Made by a program: the position numbers and the translations under genes. The notes beneath the pieces are model-generated. The model did no database searches, had not been told where the DNA came from, and worked only from the letters and a program-made list of their open reading frames with translations. From the NCBI GenBank assembly GCA_030867875.1, contig JAOWCC010001368.1:1302001-1366000 (forward strand): a stretch of 64,000 nt of DNA, in the 5' to 3' direction. The stretch is from Actinernus sp. WN-2022. Taxonomy: Eukaryota; Cnidaria; Anthozoa; Actiniaria; Actinernidae. Below are positions 1 through 15,000 of this stretch, piece after piece. Position 1 is the first letter of the stretch, and every line of letters starts with the position of its first letter.

Positions 1-3000
1 ACTATGTCGCTTGGTTGATCGATAATTCTTCGCCGTATTTTCACCATTAACTGGTGCATTCTCGTCATCCACCGTAGAGGTCTCGGTATCTGTCGTAGTT
101 GGTGGAGGAAGCTCACTCCGCCGAGAAGCATCCGTGTATCTATCGATTTTGCGAAGTGATTTCCCGAGCATACTTCGTACATTCGTCGCATCTTCCTCGA
201 CCGTTCGGAGTGACTTATCGAGTGAAGTACGAACTTCCCGAAGTTCTTCGGACTTGAGGGCGGCTTTAGTCATTTGTTTTTCTCGTTCACTTCTCTCGTT
301 CTTCAGTTCTCTTTTCAATACAGCAACCTGTAATATAGCAAACAGATATTGGTCCAAAGACTGGTTACGACTTCCTCGGAGATCCAAGGAGTCCTTTTCG
401 CCGGTGGATCTCCAAGAATGGGTCTCCGAGTACAAGCAATGTTGAGGTGGCCTACACAGGAAGCAGACTCGTTCCCAGTCGCTACTAAGGAGGCGCGGTA
501 TTTTCCCCTTGTACTTCCCCTGATCCTTTGCGCGACTTCAGGTGACACCCCCCGCGTTTGCTAGCTTAGTACCGCGCCGCCAATTATAACTTAGTAGCGA
601 CTGGGTACGAGTCTGTACAGGAAGGCAAACACGCAGTCACACCGCGCAGCAAAACGTCACGCGCATGCGTATTTGCTATTTCTTGTCGGCGCGCGGCCGC
701 CCCCAGTTTCCCGCGAAAACTGAAATGAAACATACCCGTGATTTTAAAGTATCCATTTGTGAACTGTTCTGTCAAAAAATAAGAAAAAGCCTAAGATTTT
801 AACAGGTTGAAGTTTTCTTAATTTGTAATTCACTGTGAGTTTACTAAGTTATAAAATTATTTACTAAAAAAGTTAAAGTCCTCGGTTTGCATTTGATAGC
901 AGAGGCCTTCGTTCTTTTGGCCAGCGGAGCATACCGTTTTGCCGCGGTGTGACACGCAGTATACTCGAGGCCCGTACGCATGCGTACTCCGAGCAGCACA
1001 TTCAGCGTCTGATGAGTAACTCACCTGTTTGTCAAGTGTGTCTATCTTCTCCTTCAAGGCTTTCTCTTTTTTCTCTGCAGTCCGCTGAGTCTTATCGAGA
1101 GCGGCTTGTGCTCGTGCGGCACCGTTAGCCATCTGCTCGCTTTGCATATTGTCCATGTCAGCCATGCTGTGGAGATGTACGACACGATCAGTTTGTTATT
1201 CACATAAGATTTATTGAGCTGTAGATTTAATTTTAGCCTTGGTGCGTCACGGACATGGACCTGCATGGTAAGTTCCAACTTGCACCAGTTGACCAGTTGA
1301 CTGGATCATCATAATGTTTAAAGACATAAAACTTTATAAAGACAGGATCAGCAAATTTATAAAGAAAAGAGTGAGAATGAGTACCAACGTGTTTATCGGC
1401 TACTAGCTACTGCTGCACTTATTTCTTTGCGCATGCGCGGTGATATATCTTACCTCTGTCTGTATTTTTCCTCAGTCTCATGAACAATCATTTGTAGCGT
1501 AGTAATCTGCTCTCTCAGCAGTGTGTTTTCTTGTTGTGCCTCTCCCAGTGACTTGTCTAACATCTCCTTCTCCTGATTTGTCTCATAAAAAGATTCCTCG
1601 AAACACAGTCTCTGTTTCTGCAGTCTTTCTAGTGTCTTCTTCAGCGCTGACACATCCTTAGCTATTCGAATATTTGTTCGTTCTAAATCTCGTTTTTCCC
1701 CTTCAAAGGAAGAGTTGTTTCTGACAAGAGAGCTGTTTTGCTCTTTTAAAGCGTCTTTTTCCTCTTCTTGCTCTTGCAGTCTGGTGATAAACTCTTCTTC
1801 TTCTTGTTTTATTTGCTGCAACAACATTTTCAAGTTCTTCAGTTGGTTCTCCAGATCCCTATTTCTAAGATCTGAATCCTCTCCCGTCCTTTGCAGGAAC
1901 TCGATTTTCTCAAGTAATATTCGGTTTTCAGTTTTATTCTCCTTCAAAGATTCCTTAAGCTTTGCAGATCTCTCGTTTTTTAACTTCTTCTCGTTCTCTG
2001 CCGTATCCAGTAATCTCTGTAACTGGTTAATCCTGTCTTGCAGGTTTTGTGAGCTGCTGTTGCTGTCTACAAGAGACACCGAGAGGGACTGGATTTTCTC
2101 TTTTAGTCTCGTTTCCTCTTCCTCTGCCTTAGCAAGAGCCGCCATTAGTCTTTGTGCAGTTAAATCCAAGCTAACTATCCTATTCTCTAGTTCCTGAAAA
2201 AAAGAGTGTTGAGTGAGTTGATGCTATGGGAAAGAAACGTGAACAAGAACAGTATGAGATATATAAATCATCTATTTTGAGTACAGACTGAAATAGTGTA
2301 CTGAAGAATGTTAGAGCGGAGTTCGTATGCGGAATGGGACAAACTACGGCATGTCCGTAGCCTTACCGTAACTGGTACTGTAACTTACTGTACCGTAACT
2401 CTGTAATTTGATTGGATCAGAAAGACAAAAACAATAGGTAAACCATTTCAATGTTACAGCATGTCGTACAGTAACCGTGCCGTACATTATTGTCGTAAGT
2501 TGTCCACTCATACGAAATCCGCTCTAGCTCAGTCTTGGTTAACTTGATGACAAAGCTTATCGATATACATCAGTGAAGTGGTTTGGTGTAATGCACTTGT
2601 CATCGGCTTCTCCGAGGGTGGGGGGAATTGGGGACTTTGCAACAAATGTGGGGACTTTGATTACGGTATTTTTCATGGAAAATTTTAATAGGACATTTGC
2701 ATGATACCGTCACATACTACAACTACCAGAACTCTTTGCGCGGATTCTTTTGTTCCTCTAATTTAGACCATTGTCTTGGTATACTCAAAGGAGTTTTAAT
2801 GTCTGAATGAGAAAGAGAATTTGAAAAGGAAGTTGTAGTAAAATGACGCCATTATGAAAATGTCCTGTTGTGGGCTAGCTGTATGTATTATTAATATGAG
2901 GCACATCGCGAATTGATGGGAACAATTCGTGCTTCTAATAGCCCACTTCCGCGATATGCTTTACTTGTCGCGCACAAAGGTTTCAATTCTCTGAGAAAAG

Positions 3001-6000
3001 AATAAATTTAATTTAGCACGGGGCCTCGTATTGAAACCTTTGTGCGTGACAAGTAAAGCATATCGCGGAAGTGGGCTATTAAATATGGTTCCCTTCTAAG
3101 GTGTTGAAAAGGTTAAATGCGTTAAACCTGAGTTTTGTGCATAAAATAGGCCATCTGTTAAACTAGAGCATTTCTTGGCTGCTCCTTTCATTAGTTTATA
3201 ATTTTTGTTTCAAATAACATAATTTTACATTGGAACTTCGATTGTAGTCAGTTGAATACATACATTGAATGGGGGTTTGCCTCATTAGTAATTACAAGTG
3301 CATTAAACGCGGCATTGTGCAGAATCAAATAAAGCGACATCAGATTTACAGTGTATGTGGTATCATTTTACAATATTGCTATAAAAGTACATCGCTCACC
3401 TGTTTGTCTTTCATGACAGCCTCCAGTCGTCTCCGATGCTCCTTGTTTTCATTTTCTGTCTCTACGTTCTTTCTCTTTGCTCGCTGTAGTTCACCATCGA
3501 TAGCCGTCAGCTTTAGCTCTATTTTAGTTCGAGACCCGGATGCAGCCTCAAAGTCAGCGCGCAATGCATTATTACCATCTTTCAGCCTCACTTCCATATC
3601 CTGTAGGTCCCGGATCTTGTCTTGGAGTACCTGCCGCTCGTTCTCTGACAATGCTAACGTGCTCTCGAGCATCTGGAGCTTCTCTGTGACAGCGAGGTTG
3701 TCTCGCTCCAGTCTCTGCATTGCTTCCTCCTAAGAAATCAGACGGCAGATATCAGAATGACTCATATCGACATTGTTAACTCAGGGCCTACCGCTCGGAG
3801 TACAGTACGCTATAATAATAATAATATTAATCTTTATCGAGGATGCCAACTTCACATTAAAGTGATTTACAGACAGAACTTCACCAAACTTCACGTCATC
3901 ATTACATCCTCTCCAGTCTTTAGCTGATGTGGCCGGCTTTACTGATGAGACGTACCATGGACCTTTAGGCATAACCCATTTAAAGAATATGAAATTTCAT
4001 GGCTGCATGACTGATTATTGATGTCTCTTGTACAGCTTTCAACACAGGGAACCAACCTGTAAAGTGAGTGAGCATTGTGAGGTATTGAAGTGCTCCTCTA
4101 AGCCTCGTTTCTGTTCTCTCAGCTGGTTGATCTCGGCGTGTAAGTCTCTCATTCTATTGGTGGCAACGCCTCTCTCCTCCTCCATGTCACGCACAACACG
4201 TTGTAGCGTGTCTACCTTGGTCAGCGCCTCGTCCCGACTGCGTTCCGTCTCGCGCATACTCTGTAGCAGCTCCTGAAGTGAAGCCTTCACCTGATCAGGG
4301 TCGATTTCATCCAGTGATTCCTCTACAGAGGAAACAAGAAAAAAAGAACCATTACACCATTATTACTTCTCGTATATCAAATGCGTTTGAAACCCAACCG
4401 CGACTGAGTTCAACACTAAAGTAACACGAGATATCGAGAAGTAAAAATAACTATCAGTAATACCTGAGGATGATGTGTCTCTCTGTTGCCGTGACGACCG
4501 GAAGCTCATTCTAGGTTTCTTGGGACTGCCATCTCCCTGCGCATGCGATTGCGTGTAAGACCGCAAACCGAGTGTCCGCCTCATTATTGAATGAAGACTG
4601 TTGAGTTTGTATTCGGCGTCTATCTTCAGTCCCTCCAGTCTTCCTATATGAGCTTCAAGAGCTGCAATACGACCTTCACTGCCTGGTGGGTTAACATTGT
4701 TATGGCATCGTTAGATATTAATTGCTTAATGATTTTGGTGGATACGTAGAAGTTATGGTAATAATGAGTAAAGCCACCACAGACACGACCTTTACCTTGG
4801 GGGGAGGGGCAGGGGCGTAGACAGAGGGAGGTTCCTAGGGTTCTGGACTCCCTTTTCCCTAAGGAAAAACCCCTCTCCCTCTCATTTCCAAGCCAGAAGA
4901 TAAATTGAATAAAGAAAAGAGAAAAAGAAAGAGCGAGTGTATTTCTTACTCATAATGCAGGAGATGCCATTTAAGAGATTTTAGATGTTCAAAATTGCAG
5001 GGCAAGCGGCTACGCCCGTGAGGGGTTCAACTGAACTGTAGCTGTCACGGTTAAGCAAAAGGTATTTCTTTGCTTTAAGAGAACATTAAGGCAAAACGTG
5101 AAATATTTCAGGTAGTCCATGTTTTATTTTTGCCCGGCCCTCTTCGGAAATTGAAGAATTAAATTTGTTTAGTGATAGAATTGGAGATGAATCATATGAG
5201 ACACGAGGACACACGAAGAAAACAGCAGCATACTCTCTGAAATGTTGTCTGAGAGACACTTGATAATAGCAACATACCCGATAATTGAGCCTTGTAGTTC
5301 TCTCTATCAAATGTCGTCTTCTCTAGATGTTCCTCCATTTCACGTATTTTCTTTCTTGCCTTTTCCTCGAAATGCTTCAGTTCCTGAATCTGTGCGACAT
5401 AATCTTTCTCTCTGGACACGAATCTATCCTCAGACTCTTTCGTTCTGTTGTAAAACAATAAAGAATACAGAAACAAATTGAAATATTCCTGAATGTTTTA
5501 TAGTTATGCTCTCCGTAGCCAAACAAACAACAATTTGAGCTCATTGCAGGAGGGAGAAGCATCGACCAAACCCTCAACTTTACCTAGACTCTTCTGCCGT
5601 GAATCATACTCGGTCGGTAGCGTATCACCACTGAGTCAGCGCTCAGTATACCATATTTAAATCATAGTTGACACTACTCAGTCACTTGGTTTTAACCGTG
5701 GGAATTGCTATAAATACAATCTGGGCCTGGTTGTTCAAAGCAAGGTTAACTTTATCCCTAGCTATAGGATAGTGCTAAATCTGTAATTGTAATCTGTACA
5801 GTTTAACCTCGGTTAACGATTTCACCCCGGGGTAGCGCATATCCTGCTTCGAACAACCGCTGACCCTGTAGGCTTAGCAAATTTACGATCGTTCACCATG
5901 CGATGTTCAAAATTGTTGTGAATTTCACGAGTCGCCAGCCGAGTAAAGCCACAAAACGTTTTGACCATGAGATGACGAAAAATGTATAAAATAAGAGAAC

Positions 6001-9000
6001 ATACCACGGTAAACTATCGTAATTTTGTTTTTTACAACAACAAACTAAAAATAGTGAAGTGATAGGGCCAAGAAGACAAGGAAAACTGCAGGGAAAGCCG
6101 TGATTCTAGCGGGCTATCACGCAATCAATCTTGCGGCGCGAGTCACGTAATCTATCGTGATCTATCGAATCACGTAATCTATCGTGACATGTCCTCTTAT
6201 TTCCAATGGCAATCAGCCAATCAGAAAACGAGAAACTGGGTAGTCGAATCCAAGCGTTTTAAACCCTTCTATCCCTGTGTCTATTAGACTCACATCGCTT
6301 TTATATAATTAATATCCACGTACCTTCTCTGTAGTTTGGACACTTCTTGTCTGGCCTCTTCCTTCTCAGTCTCGATGTGGATAATATTCTTCTTAATGGC
6401 GTATGCCTCGTGCCGAGTCTCCTCTCTTATCACCTCTTCTTGTGCCAGTCTCTCTCTGAAGTCGGAGACATCTCTCTTGCCCTGTAGACACTCGCCACTG
6501 AGTAGTTTGATTTGACGCAGTGCTTCCTGGAGTTCTCGGCGTATTTCGTGTCGTTCCGTGTCGACCTCGTTAAATCGTGATCTTATATCCTCGTACTCGT
6601 TAACTAAGGACGTTCGACTCTCCTCACACACGTGAAACCTGCTCTCTACCTCCTCCAGCAGGTGCTTGGTCTCGGATTTCTCATTTTCAGCCTGTTTAAC
6701 CTGAAATACAACATTTAATGCCATTTACCACAGTGTGCCCTTCCCTCTCCCTAGTCATCCTGTCTCTCAAGTCCGTCACTGTTTTCTCCAGTGATTGTGT
6801 CTCTAATTCCCTCCTCCCCCTATAGTCACCTTTTCTCTCAAGTCCGTCATTGTTTTCTCCAGTGATTGTGTTTCTAATTCCCTCCTCCCCCTATAGGCAC
6901 CTTTTCTCTCAAGTCCGTCATTGTTTTCTCCAGTGATTGTCTCTCTAATTCCCTCCTCCCTAATCACCTTTTCTCTCAAGTCCGTCACTGTTTTTTCCAG
7001 TGATTGTGTTTCTAATTCCCTCCTCCCCCTATAGTCACCTTTTCTCTCAAGTCAGTCATTGTTTTCTCCAGTGATTGTCTCTCTAATTCCCTCCTCCCTA
7101 GTCACCTTTTCTCTCAAGTCCGTCACTGTTTTCTCCAGTGATTGTGTTTCTAATTCCCTCCTCCCCCTATAGTCACCTTTTCTCTCAAGTCCGTCATTGT
7201 TTTCTCCAGTGATTGTCTCTCTAATTCCCTCCTCCCTAGTCACCTTTTCTCTCAAGTCCGTCATTGTTTTCTCCAGTGATTGTGTTTCTAATTCCCTCCA
7301 CCCCCTATAGTCACCTTTTCTCTCAAGTCCGTCATTGTTTTCTCCAGTGATTGTCTCTCTAATTCCCTCCTCCCTAGTCACCTTTTCTCTCAAGTCCGTC
7401 ACTGTTTTTCCAGTGATTGTGTCTCTAATTCCCTCCTCCCCTATAGTCACCTTTTCTCTCAAGTCCGTCACTGTTTTGTCCAGTGATTGTGTCTCTAATT
7501 CCCCATCCTTGACAAGCCGTCTCAGGCTTAGGTTTTCTTTTCTCAGTGTTTCTTTTCCCTCGTCCACCTCACGCATCTTACGATGTGCATCCATGAGATC
7601 TCGTCTGGCGCTGTCTCTCGTCTCCTCTGACATCTTCAGTTGAACTTTGAGCGCTTTGATCTCGGCATCAGCTCCTTCTTTCGTCTTCATCGCGTCAAAC
7701 AACTGATCTTTCAGACTGAAACTATCTCGAGCATTCACTGAACTGAGAAAGAAAGTGCCGTTTCTTTAATTAGGAGTTCTGCTAATTTTCTCAGTTGATA
7801 CGGTCTCAACTTTACTGACAAGTACTTACTTTGTCTGCTCAAGGTGCCTTCTCGTGTTCACAAGTTCATCCTGTAAAAGAAAAACATCCTGTTAAAGAGA
7901 AATATCCCAAGAACGCACGATTGGATTGGCTCAGCCGACTATATGACGCGGAGACCGCGGCATTAGGGCGTGCCTGACTAAAAGTGTCTATCAGTTGATA
8001 AAGCTATATAAGTGAATATAGAAACGTTCTTAAAATTAGCATATAATCCGTCGAACTTTGTTCTCGGGCAAATATTTGTTTTAAGAATATCACATTTCCG
8101 TGCGCAATTATCAGCCGGTATATAGTCCCTCGACAGACACACTTTATTTGTCGTTATTGTTCAACACATCAATTGTCTTCCGCTCTCGCCGGGCAATTAA
8201 TAATTTTTACTTAAAACTTGTTAATAATTTCTACTTAAAACCTGAACCTCTTCCAAACTATTTCCCGGTTTCTTCAAACTAAAATTCTCAATTGAAACTG
8301 CAAGAAAACGCTATTTCTCTGCCTTGTTTAAGCTGCAATACGAAAGCTGCAATACGAAACAAATGGCTCAGTTGTTTTAAAGATACTTGCAACAAGGTTT
8401 CATTTGTCTCACTAGAGTGAAATAGTTTGGAAGAGGTTTCTGTCAAAATAACTCAGTACGGTTTGCGTTCCTTCAATTCAATGGCTCGAAAATGTGGAAC
8501 TCACTTCCTAAGGACATTAAAAATGCCACCTCCCCTTCCTCTATTCGCCGTCGCTTTTCATTTTTTTTGTTAGATAATTATACTCATTAGATATTGTATA
8601 TATTAATACTGTTACTAGATATTGTATATCTTGATATTGTCTTGTAATTTATTTAGAAAAATACTATATCTTCAAATTGTATTTATCCCCAATCACCTAG
8701 ACGATGTTAGGTCGTCCTCTCGATTAGCTCTGCTATTAGGATGACCCTTTCTCAATTTGTGTAAATAATTCTATTTTCTTCCTATACCTATATCTGATTA
8801 TTGTACGTAAAATCTAGATCAAATCAAATTTTCTTTTTTTCTTTTTCTTTACCTGTCTACTGCTTGTAAATTACTAATTGTGCAAAATAAATAAATGAAA
8901 ATGAAAGGATTGAATTAGACTGTAAGTTCGAGGTTTCTATGGGCAGGTTGTTGGTGAGCAGCCGGCCCGAGTCAAACTATCAAAGTCGAGAGAAACCAAG

Positions 9001-12000
9001 AGCGAGAAGTCTAGTTGTTTTAGCATAACCAAGCCCACCGTTCTATCAACTTAGCGATCAAAAAGCATTTTTCTAAGTGATTTTTGTTTGCAGCCCGCGC
9101 AAGTTCGACTATCAATCGATAGACGGCGCCTGGCTAGCCAATCAGATAGCAAGTTTGCAATAGACGGCGCCTGGCTAGCCAATCAGATAGCGAGTTTGCA
9201 ATAGACGGCGCCTGGCTAGCCAATCAGTTAGCGAGTTTGCAATAGACGGCGCCTGGCTAGCCAATCAATTAGCGAGTTTGCAATAGACGGCGCCTGGCTA
9301 GCTTATCAGATGGCGAATTTGCAATAGACAGCTCTTGGCTAGCCAATCAGATAGCGAGTTTGCAATAGACGGCGCCTGGCTAGCCAATCAGATAGCGAGT
9401 TTGCAATTAGACGGCGCCTGGCTAGCCAATCAGATAGCGAGTTTGCAATAGACGGCGCTTGGCTAGCCAATCAGATAGCGAGTTTGCAATAGACGGCGCC
9501 TGGCTAGCCAATCAGATAGCGAGTTTGCAATAAACGGCGCCTGGCTAGCCAATCAGATGGCGAGTTTGCAATAGACGGCGCCTGGCTAGCCAATCAGATA
9601 GCGAGTTTGCAATAGACGGCGCCTGCATGGCTAGCCAATCAGATAGCGAGTTTGCAATAGACGGCGCCTGGCTAGCTTATCAGATGGCGAGTTTGCAATA
9701 GACAGCTCTTGGCTAGCCAATCAGATAGCGAGTTTGCAATAGACGGCGCCTGGCTAGCCAATCAGATAGCGAGTTTGCAATAGACAGCGGTTGGGTTATG
9801 CTAATAGAGAGCTTAAGCAACCACGACGGCAACGTCTAGGACGTCAGCATAAAACAATAGCCTTAATTACAAAATACAATAACTGCACGTGAAAATGCAC
9901 GCAGTCGCCTACATTTCAACCATTGTCTGGAAAAACACAACGTGAAAACCCCAAATTTTACGTTTACAAGAGAACGTCAACGTATAAAAGTAAATCACTC
10001 CGTTTTTCGTTCGGCGTGAACGGAACTCTATGCTTATCATATTTTTCGAAGATATGAATGTGAAAAGTAATCAAAGGCGAACGAAGGAAATAGTAAACAT
10101 CACATTTCAGGAGAAAACATTTTTCTAGGTCCCGTCCTCGCCGTCGTTGATGCTTAAGCTCTCTAATATACAAATAGAGTGTATCACTCAGAACTTCGTT
10201 TTCGGGCTTATTTTTGTCTTAAGAACATCAAATTTCCGCGGACATCTATCGACCGTTATAGTTCACCACAAAATTTTCGGCCACTCTTATTGGACAAAAG
10301 CAATCCCGTGACTTGATAGTGTTTGTCCGCCACTTGCACAAAATGTTAGAGCGCTCATTGGCCAAAAGCGATCACGTGATGTGTTCGTTCGTGATGGTGG
10401 GTTGGTCGGTCGGTAAAAATAAAGTTAGGGGATCTGGAATCAAGCTGGAAAAGAGGAGTCATGTACAAATGATCATCAGGAGCCCACAACCAGGTGCACC
10501 TGTCACAGCGTTTTCACAAGTTGGGCTATTTTTAGATCATTTTCCCGCCAATTAGTGGGTTGTACCAGTGGCGAAACAAAAGATGCCTCATTAGCTACTT
10601 TTGTTATACCAACAACATGGCTGCTACGCTTTTGTGATTTTATTCCCTTAGGAATGATTGCAATCCAAGAATAGCGGAAAACCGTTCTAAAAAATTACCT
10701 AACTTGTGAAAACGATGTGATATAGGCCTAGTATAACCACCTCCCGGATAGCTCAGTTGTTAGAGCGCTGTTGTGCAGGAGATCGTGGGTTCAAACCCCG
10801 GTCGGACCAATACTCAGGGTCTTAAAATTAACTGAGGAGAAGGTGCTGCCTTTGCTCTAACATCTGCAAATGGTTAGACCTTCGCCGTGGCTCGGATGAC
10901 CACGAAAATGGCGGTCCCGTCTCCACTAAATATTGGGGACGTAAAAGAACCAACGGAACTAACAGCGAGCACTGGAACAACACTGAAGACTGAAGTATGC
11001 GGGATGGACGCTCCTGGTTATGGGCTCCTGTGTTCATGTATTCCTCGACTACTTTGTGGTGAACCATAACGCCTGATAGTTTGCCTCCGCGGACGACAAC
11101 TATCATGTCGCGTGATCGGTTTTAGCCAATGAGCGCGCGCCAAAATTTTGTGGTGAACTGTAACGGCTGATAGTTTTCGAACTTCGTTCTCAGGCTTATA
11201 TTTGTTTTAAGAACATCAAATTTCCGCGGGCAACTATCAGCCGTTATAGTTCACCACAAAATTTTGGCGCGCGCTCATTGGCTGAAAGAGATCACGTGAC
11301 GTGATAGTTGTCGTCCGCGGAGGCAAACTATCAGGCGTTATAGTTCACCACAAAATTTTGGCGCGCGCTCATTGGTCAAAAGCGATCACGTGACGTGATA
11401 GTTGTCATCCGCGGAGGCAAACTATCAGGCGTTATAGTTCACCACAAAATTTTGGCGCGCGCTCATTGGCTAAAAGCGATCACGTGACGTGATAGTTGTC
11501 ATCCGCGGAGGCAAACTATCAGGCGATAGTGCCCGCTGAGCGCGAAAGACAATTTTGTGTTGAACAATAACGCAAATAGACTGTGTCGGTCTTGGACCTA
11601 TCGGCTGATAGTTTCCCTTGGAAATTTGATGTTCTTAAAACTAGCATATAAGCCCTCGAACTGCGTTCTCGGGCTTATATTTGTTTTAAGAACATCAAAT
11701 TTCCGCGGGCAACTATCAGCCGATAGTTCCTCGACGGACACAGTCTATTTGTATAATAGTTCCTCGACGGACACACTCTATTTGTATAATAGTTCCTCGA
11801 CGGACACACTCTATTTGTATAATAGTTCCTCGACGGACTGCGTTCTCGGGCTTATATTTGTTTTAAGAACATCAAATTTCCGCGGGTAACTATCAGCCGA
11901 TAGTTCGTCGACGGACACAGTCTATTTGTATAATAGTGTCCGCTGAGCACGAAAGACAATTTTGTGTTGAACAATAACGCAAATAGACTGTGTCTGTCTC

Positions 12001-15000
12001 TGACCTATCGTCTGATAGTTTCCCTTGGAAATTTGATGTTCTTAAAACTAGCATATAAGCCCTCGAACTGCGTTCTCGGGCTTATATTCGTTTTAAGAAC
12101 ATCGAATTTCCGCGGGCAACTATCAGCCGATAGTTCCTCGACGGACACAGTCTATTTGTATAATAGTGCCCGCTGAGCACGAAAGACAATTTTGTGTTGA
12201 ACAATAACGCAAATAGACTGTGTCTGTCTCGGACCTATCGACTGATAGTTTCCCTTGGAAATTTGATATTCTTAAAACTAGCATATAAGCCCTCGAACTG
12301 CGTTCTCGGGCTTATATTTGTTTTAAGAACATCAAATTTCCGCGGGCAACTATCAGCCGATAGTTCCTCGACGGACACAGTCTATTTGTATAATAGTTCC
12401 TCGACGGACACACTCTATTTGTATAATAGTTCCTCGACGGACACACTCTATTTGTATAATAGTTCCTCGACGGACACACTCTATTTGTATAATAGTGCCT
12501 GCTGAGATTTGTGATGAGCAATAACGACAAATAGAGTGTCTGTCTGTCTGAGCACTATCACGTCACGTGATTGCTTTTGGCCAATGAGCGTCACGTGATC
12601 AATTAGTCGAAAGGAATTTAGTGGTGAACTATAAAGAGTTTAGGCTTTAAACCAATCAGAACTCGCAGTTTCTATGGGCTATTTTATAAACAAAAATAAA
12701 ACTTTGTTTCCTGAGTACCAAGTGTGGAAGACCACTACTTTGGGTAGCCACTGACCGCCAGCATTGATAGACTGAAGGCTTAGGATCAGGCGCTGAGGCC
12801 TGTTGAGCATGAGTATATGGAGATTAGATAACAATTTTATCATGGAAGGGACGCGCTGATTGATCAATGATTATGAATCAGGCTGCACGGAAACCATTGA
12901 AACACTTAACTTAAAGATGATAATATATGATGGGAGAAAGTCGTTGAAAAGCTCGATCACAAATCAGTTTGAATCCAAGAGTTTATCAAATCAAGCCATC
13001 GTTAATACTTGTGCCCCGGTCGCCGCTGTGAGATACTTGGCAACAAGATTTTAAACACAAAAGTAATGTCTACAGCGACTCCATTTGTCCCAATTATAAC
13101 ATAATTCTCACCTCGCCATTTGGTATTACGCTTGGTTAGGAAACAACACACTGATTTGTAAGGTATTACGATATTTGAACCGCACGATTTGAAGTAACAA
13201 CGAACATTGACCCAAGTGACTCAATCTGGTAATATAGCGTCAGCGCAACATATATCGATTACAGTCGTAGTGAATTATAATTATGACGGGTGAACTGTTG
13301 CTGTGACATTTGTGTTTTATGCGCTTCAACTGAGCTTGATAGCTCCATGCACGGGAGCCGTTCTTTATTAATTGCTGAAGTACAGATATACAATTGAAAC
13401 CTCAGGGTATTCTGATTTAGTAATAGCTGTAATAAGTCCCACTACACAGGCAGGACGTACTGAAAGTAGCCACTACTTTCTATATTTCAGAGGACGGATA
13501 TCTACAGGATCAGTCGAGGTATTCTGATTTAGGAATAGCTGGAATAAGTCCTACTATACAGGATGTACTAAAAGTTGCGACTACTTTCTATATTTCATGG
13601 GACGGATATCTACAAGATTTCGAGGTATTCTGATTTAGGAATAGCTGGAATAAGTCCCACTATACAGAACGTACTAAAAGTAGCCACTACTTTCCACATT
13701 TTAGAAGAGGGTTAGGTCCAGGGTTTCGAGGTATTATAATTTCAGAATAATCTGGAATAACTTCCAATGAGACGTGTCCTGACATGCTATTCTTTTGTTG
13801 AGCTTTTCAATTAAGCTGAACCTTTTTTAAACTACCGACTCTGTGTTACAAAACAAATTAAAAATAATATTTGAGCGCTGGTGCTAAGAATCGTTTGCTC
13901 ATTGACCGCAGCAGTACTATATATATGTACTATATGTTCCCTATCCCGGCAGTTAACCCAAAATAAAACTTGAAATTCGTGGCCTACTGCAAGGCATGGG
14001 TGCGCATTGTCAAACATGGTTATGCAGTAGTTAAGATTTTAGATTAATCGCGAATCGCCATAAATCCTGCATTCGTGCACAACAGCTAATTAGTCAGAAT
14101 AAGCTGAAACTAGGCAAATGCTCTGAAGATTAACAGTCATGGGTTACACGTGCGACATACGTACAACAACATACACAGACGCACAGCTCACAGGTGTGAG
14201 ATAAGAACAAGCTCCGCTAATGATCAATGCAGTACTGCGTCTGCGCATGTTGATTGTGCTTATGTCGCAAGTGTGAGATAAGAAGAAGCGCTGCTAATGA
14301 TCATCGCATTACTGCGTCTGCGTATGTTGATTGTGCTTATGTCGCAAGTGTGAGATAAGAAGAAGCGCTGCTAATGATCATCGCATTACTGCGTCTGCGC
14401 ATGTTGATTGTGCTTATGCCGTTAGTGTGAGATAAGAAGAAGCGCTGCTAATGATCATCGCATTACTGCGTCTGCGTATGTTGATTGTGCTTATGTCGCA
14501 AGTGTGAGATAAGAAGAAGCGCTGCTAATGATCATCGCATTACTGCGTCTGCGCATGTTGATTGTGCTTATGTCGCAAGTGTGAGATAAGAAGAAGCGCT
14601 GCTAATGATCATCGCATTACTGCGTCTGCGTATGTTGCTTATGTCGCTTAATGTGAACCAGGCTTTAAACGTTCAATCAGTCAGCATGAAAAACATATAA
14701 TTTCAAGAGTTAAGATTGCTCGCTATATGCTGCGGGACCATGTGGGACCATGCAGGACCATATTGCTCTCTGTTCACCCGCGTCTGCAGAAAAGGAGGCC
14801 GGTTATATATATCAAACGGCTTTTGGAATCAATTTCAAAGGAAACCCATCCAACTAGACTTTGACTACTTTTTATACAACAAGTGCATAAAAAAATAACG
14901 TTTATCAGTCTGGTTCATTAAATGGAAAAAGCAACAATATGGGTAATTGCGTTCGACGAAGGAGAACGCATACTAATCAGCTTGCATTGGGCTCCCTGTG

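Noticed and set aside
6803..7405. Extended rootletin exon reading through the whole minisatellite
   Set aside because: The read-through frame stops at 7052 and loses phase; splicing at 7451 gives phase 0 into the next exon, so it is kept only as an alternative.
9109..9795. CRISPR array
   Set aside because: Units are contiguous tandem repeats without unique spacers, in an animal intron.
10743..10808. Functional tRNA gene
   Set aside because: Box A and B are present but acceptor-stem pairing is poor and a SINE body follows directly.
11557..12530. Repeated Ser-Thr-Asp-Tyr-Leu-Tyr-Asn proteins on both strands
   Set aside because: They are translations of palindromic satellite arms; the same peptides appear at 51267-51716 in other frames.
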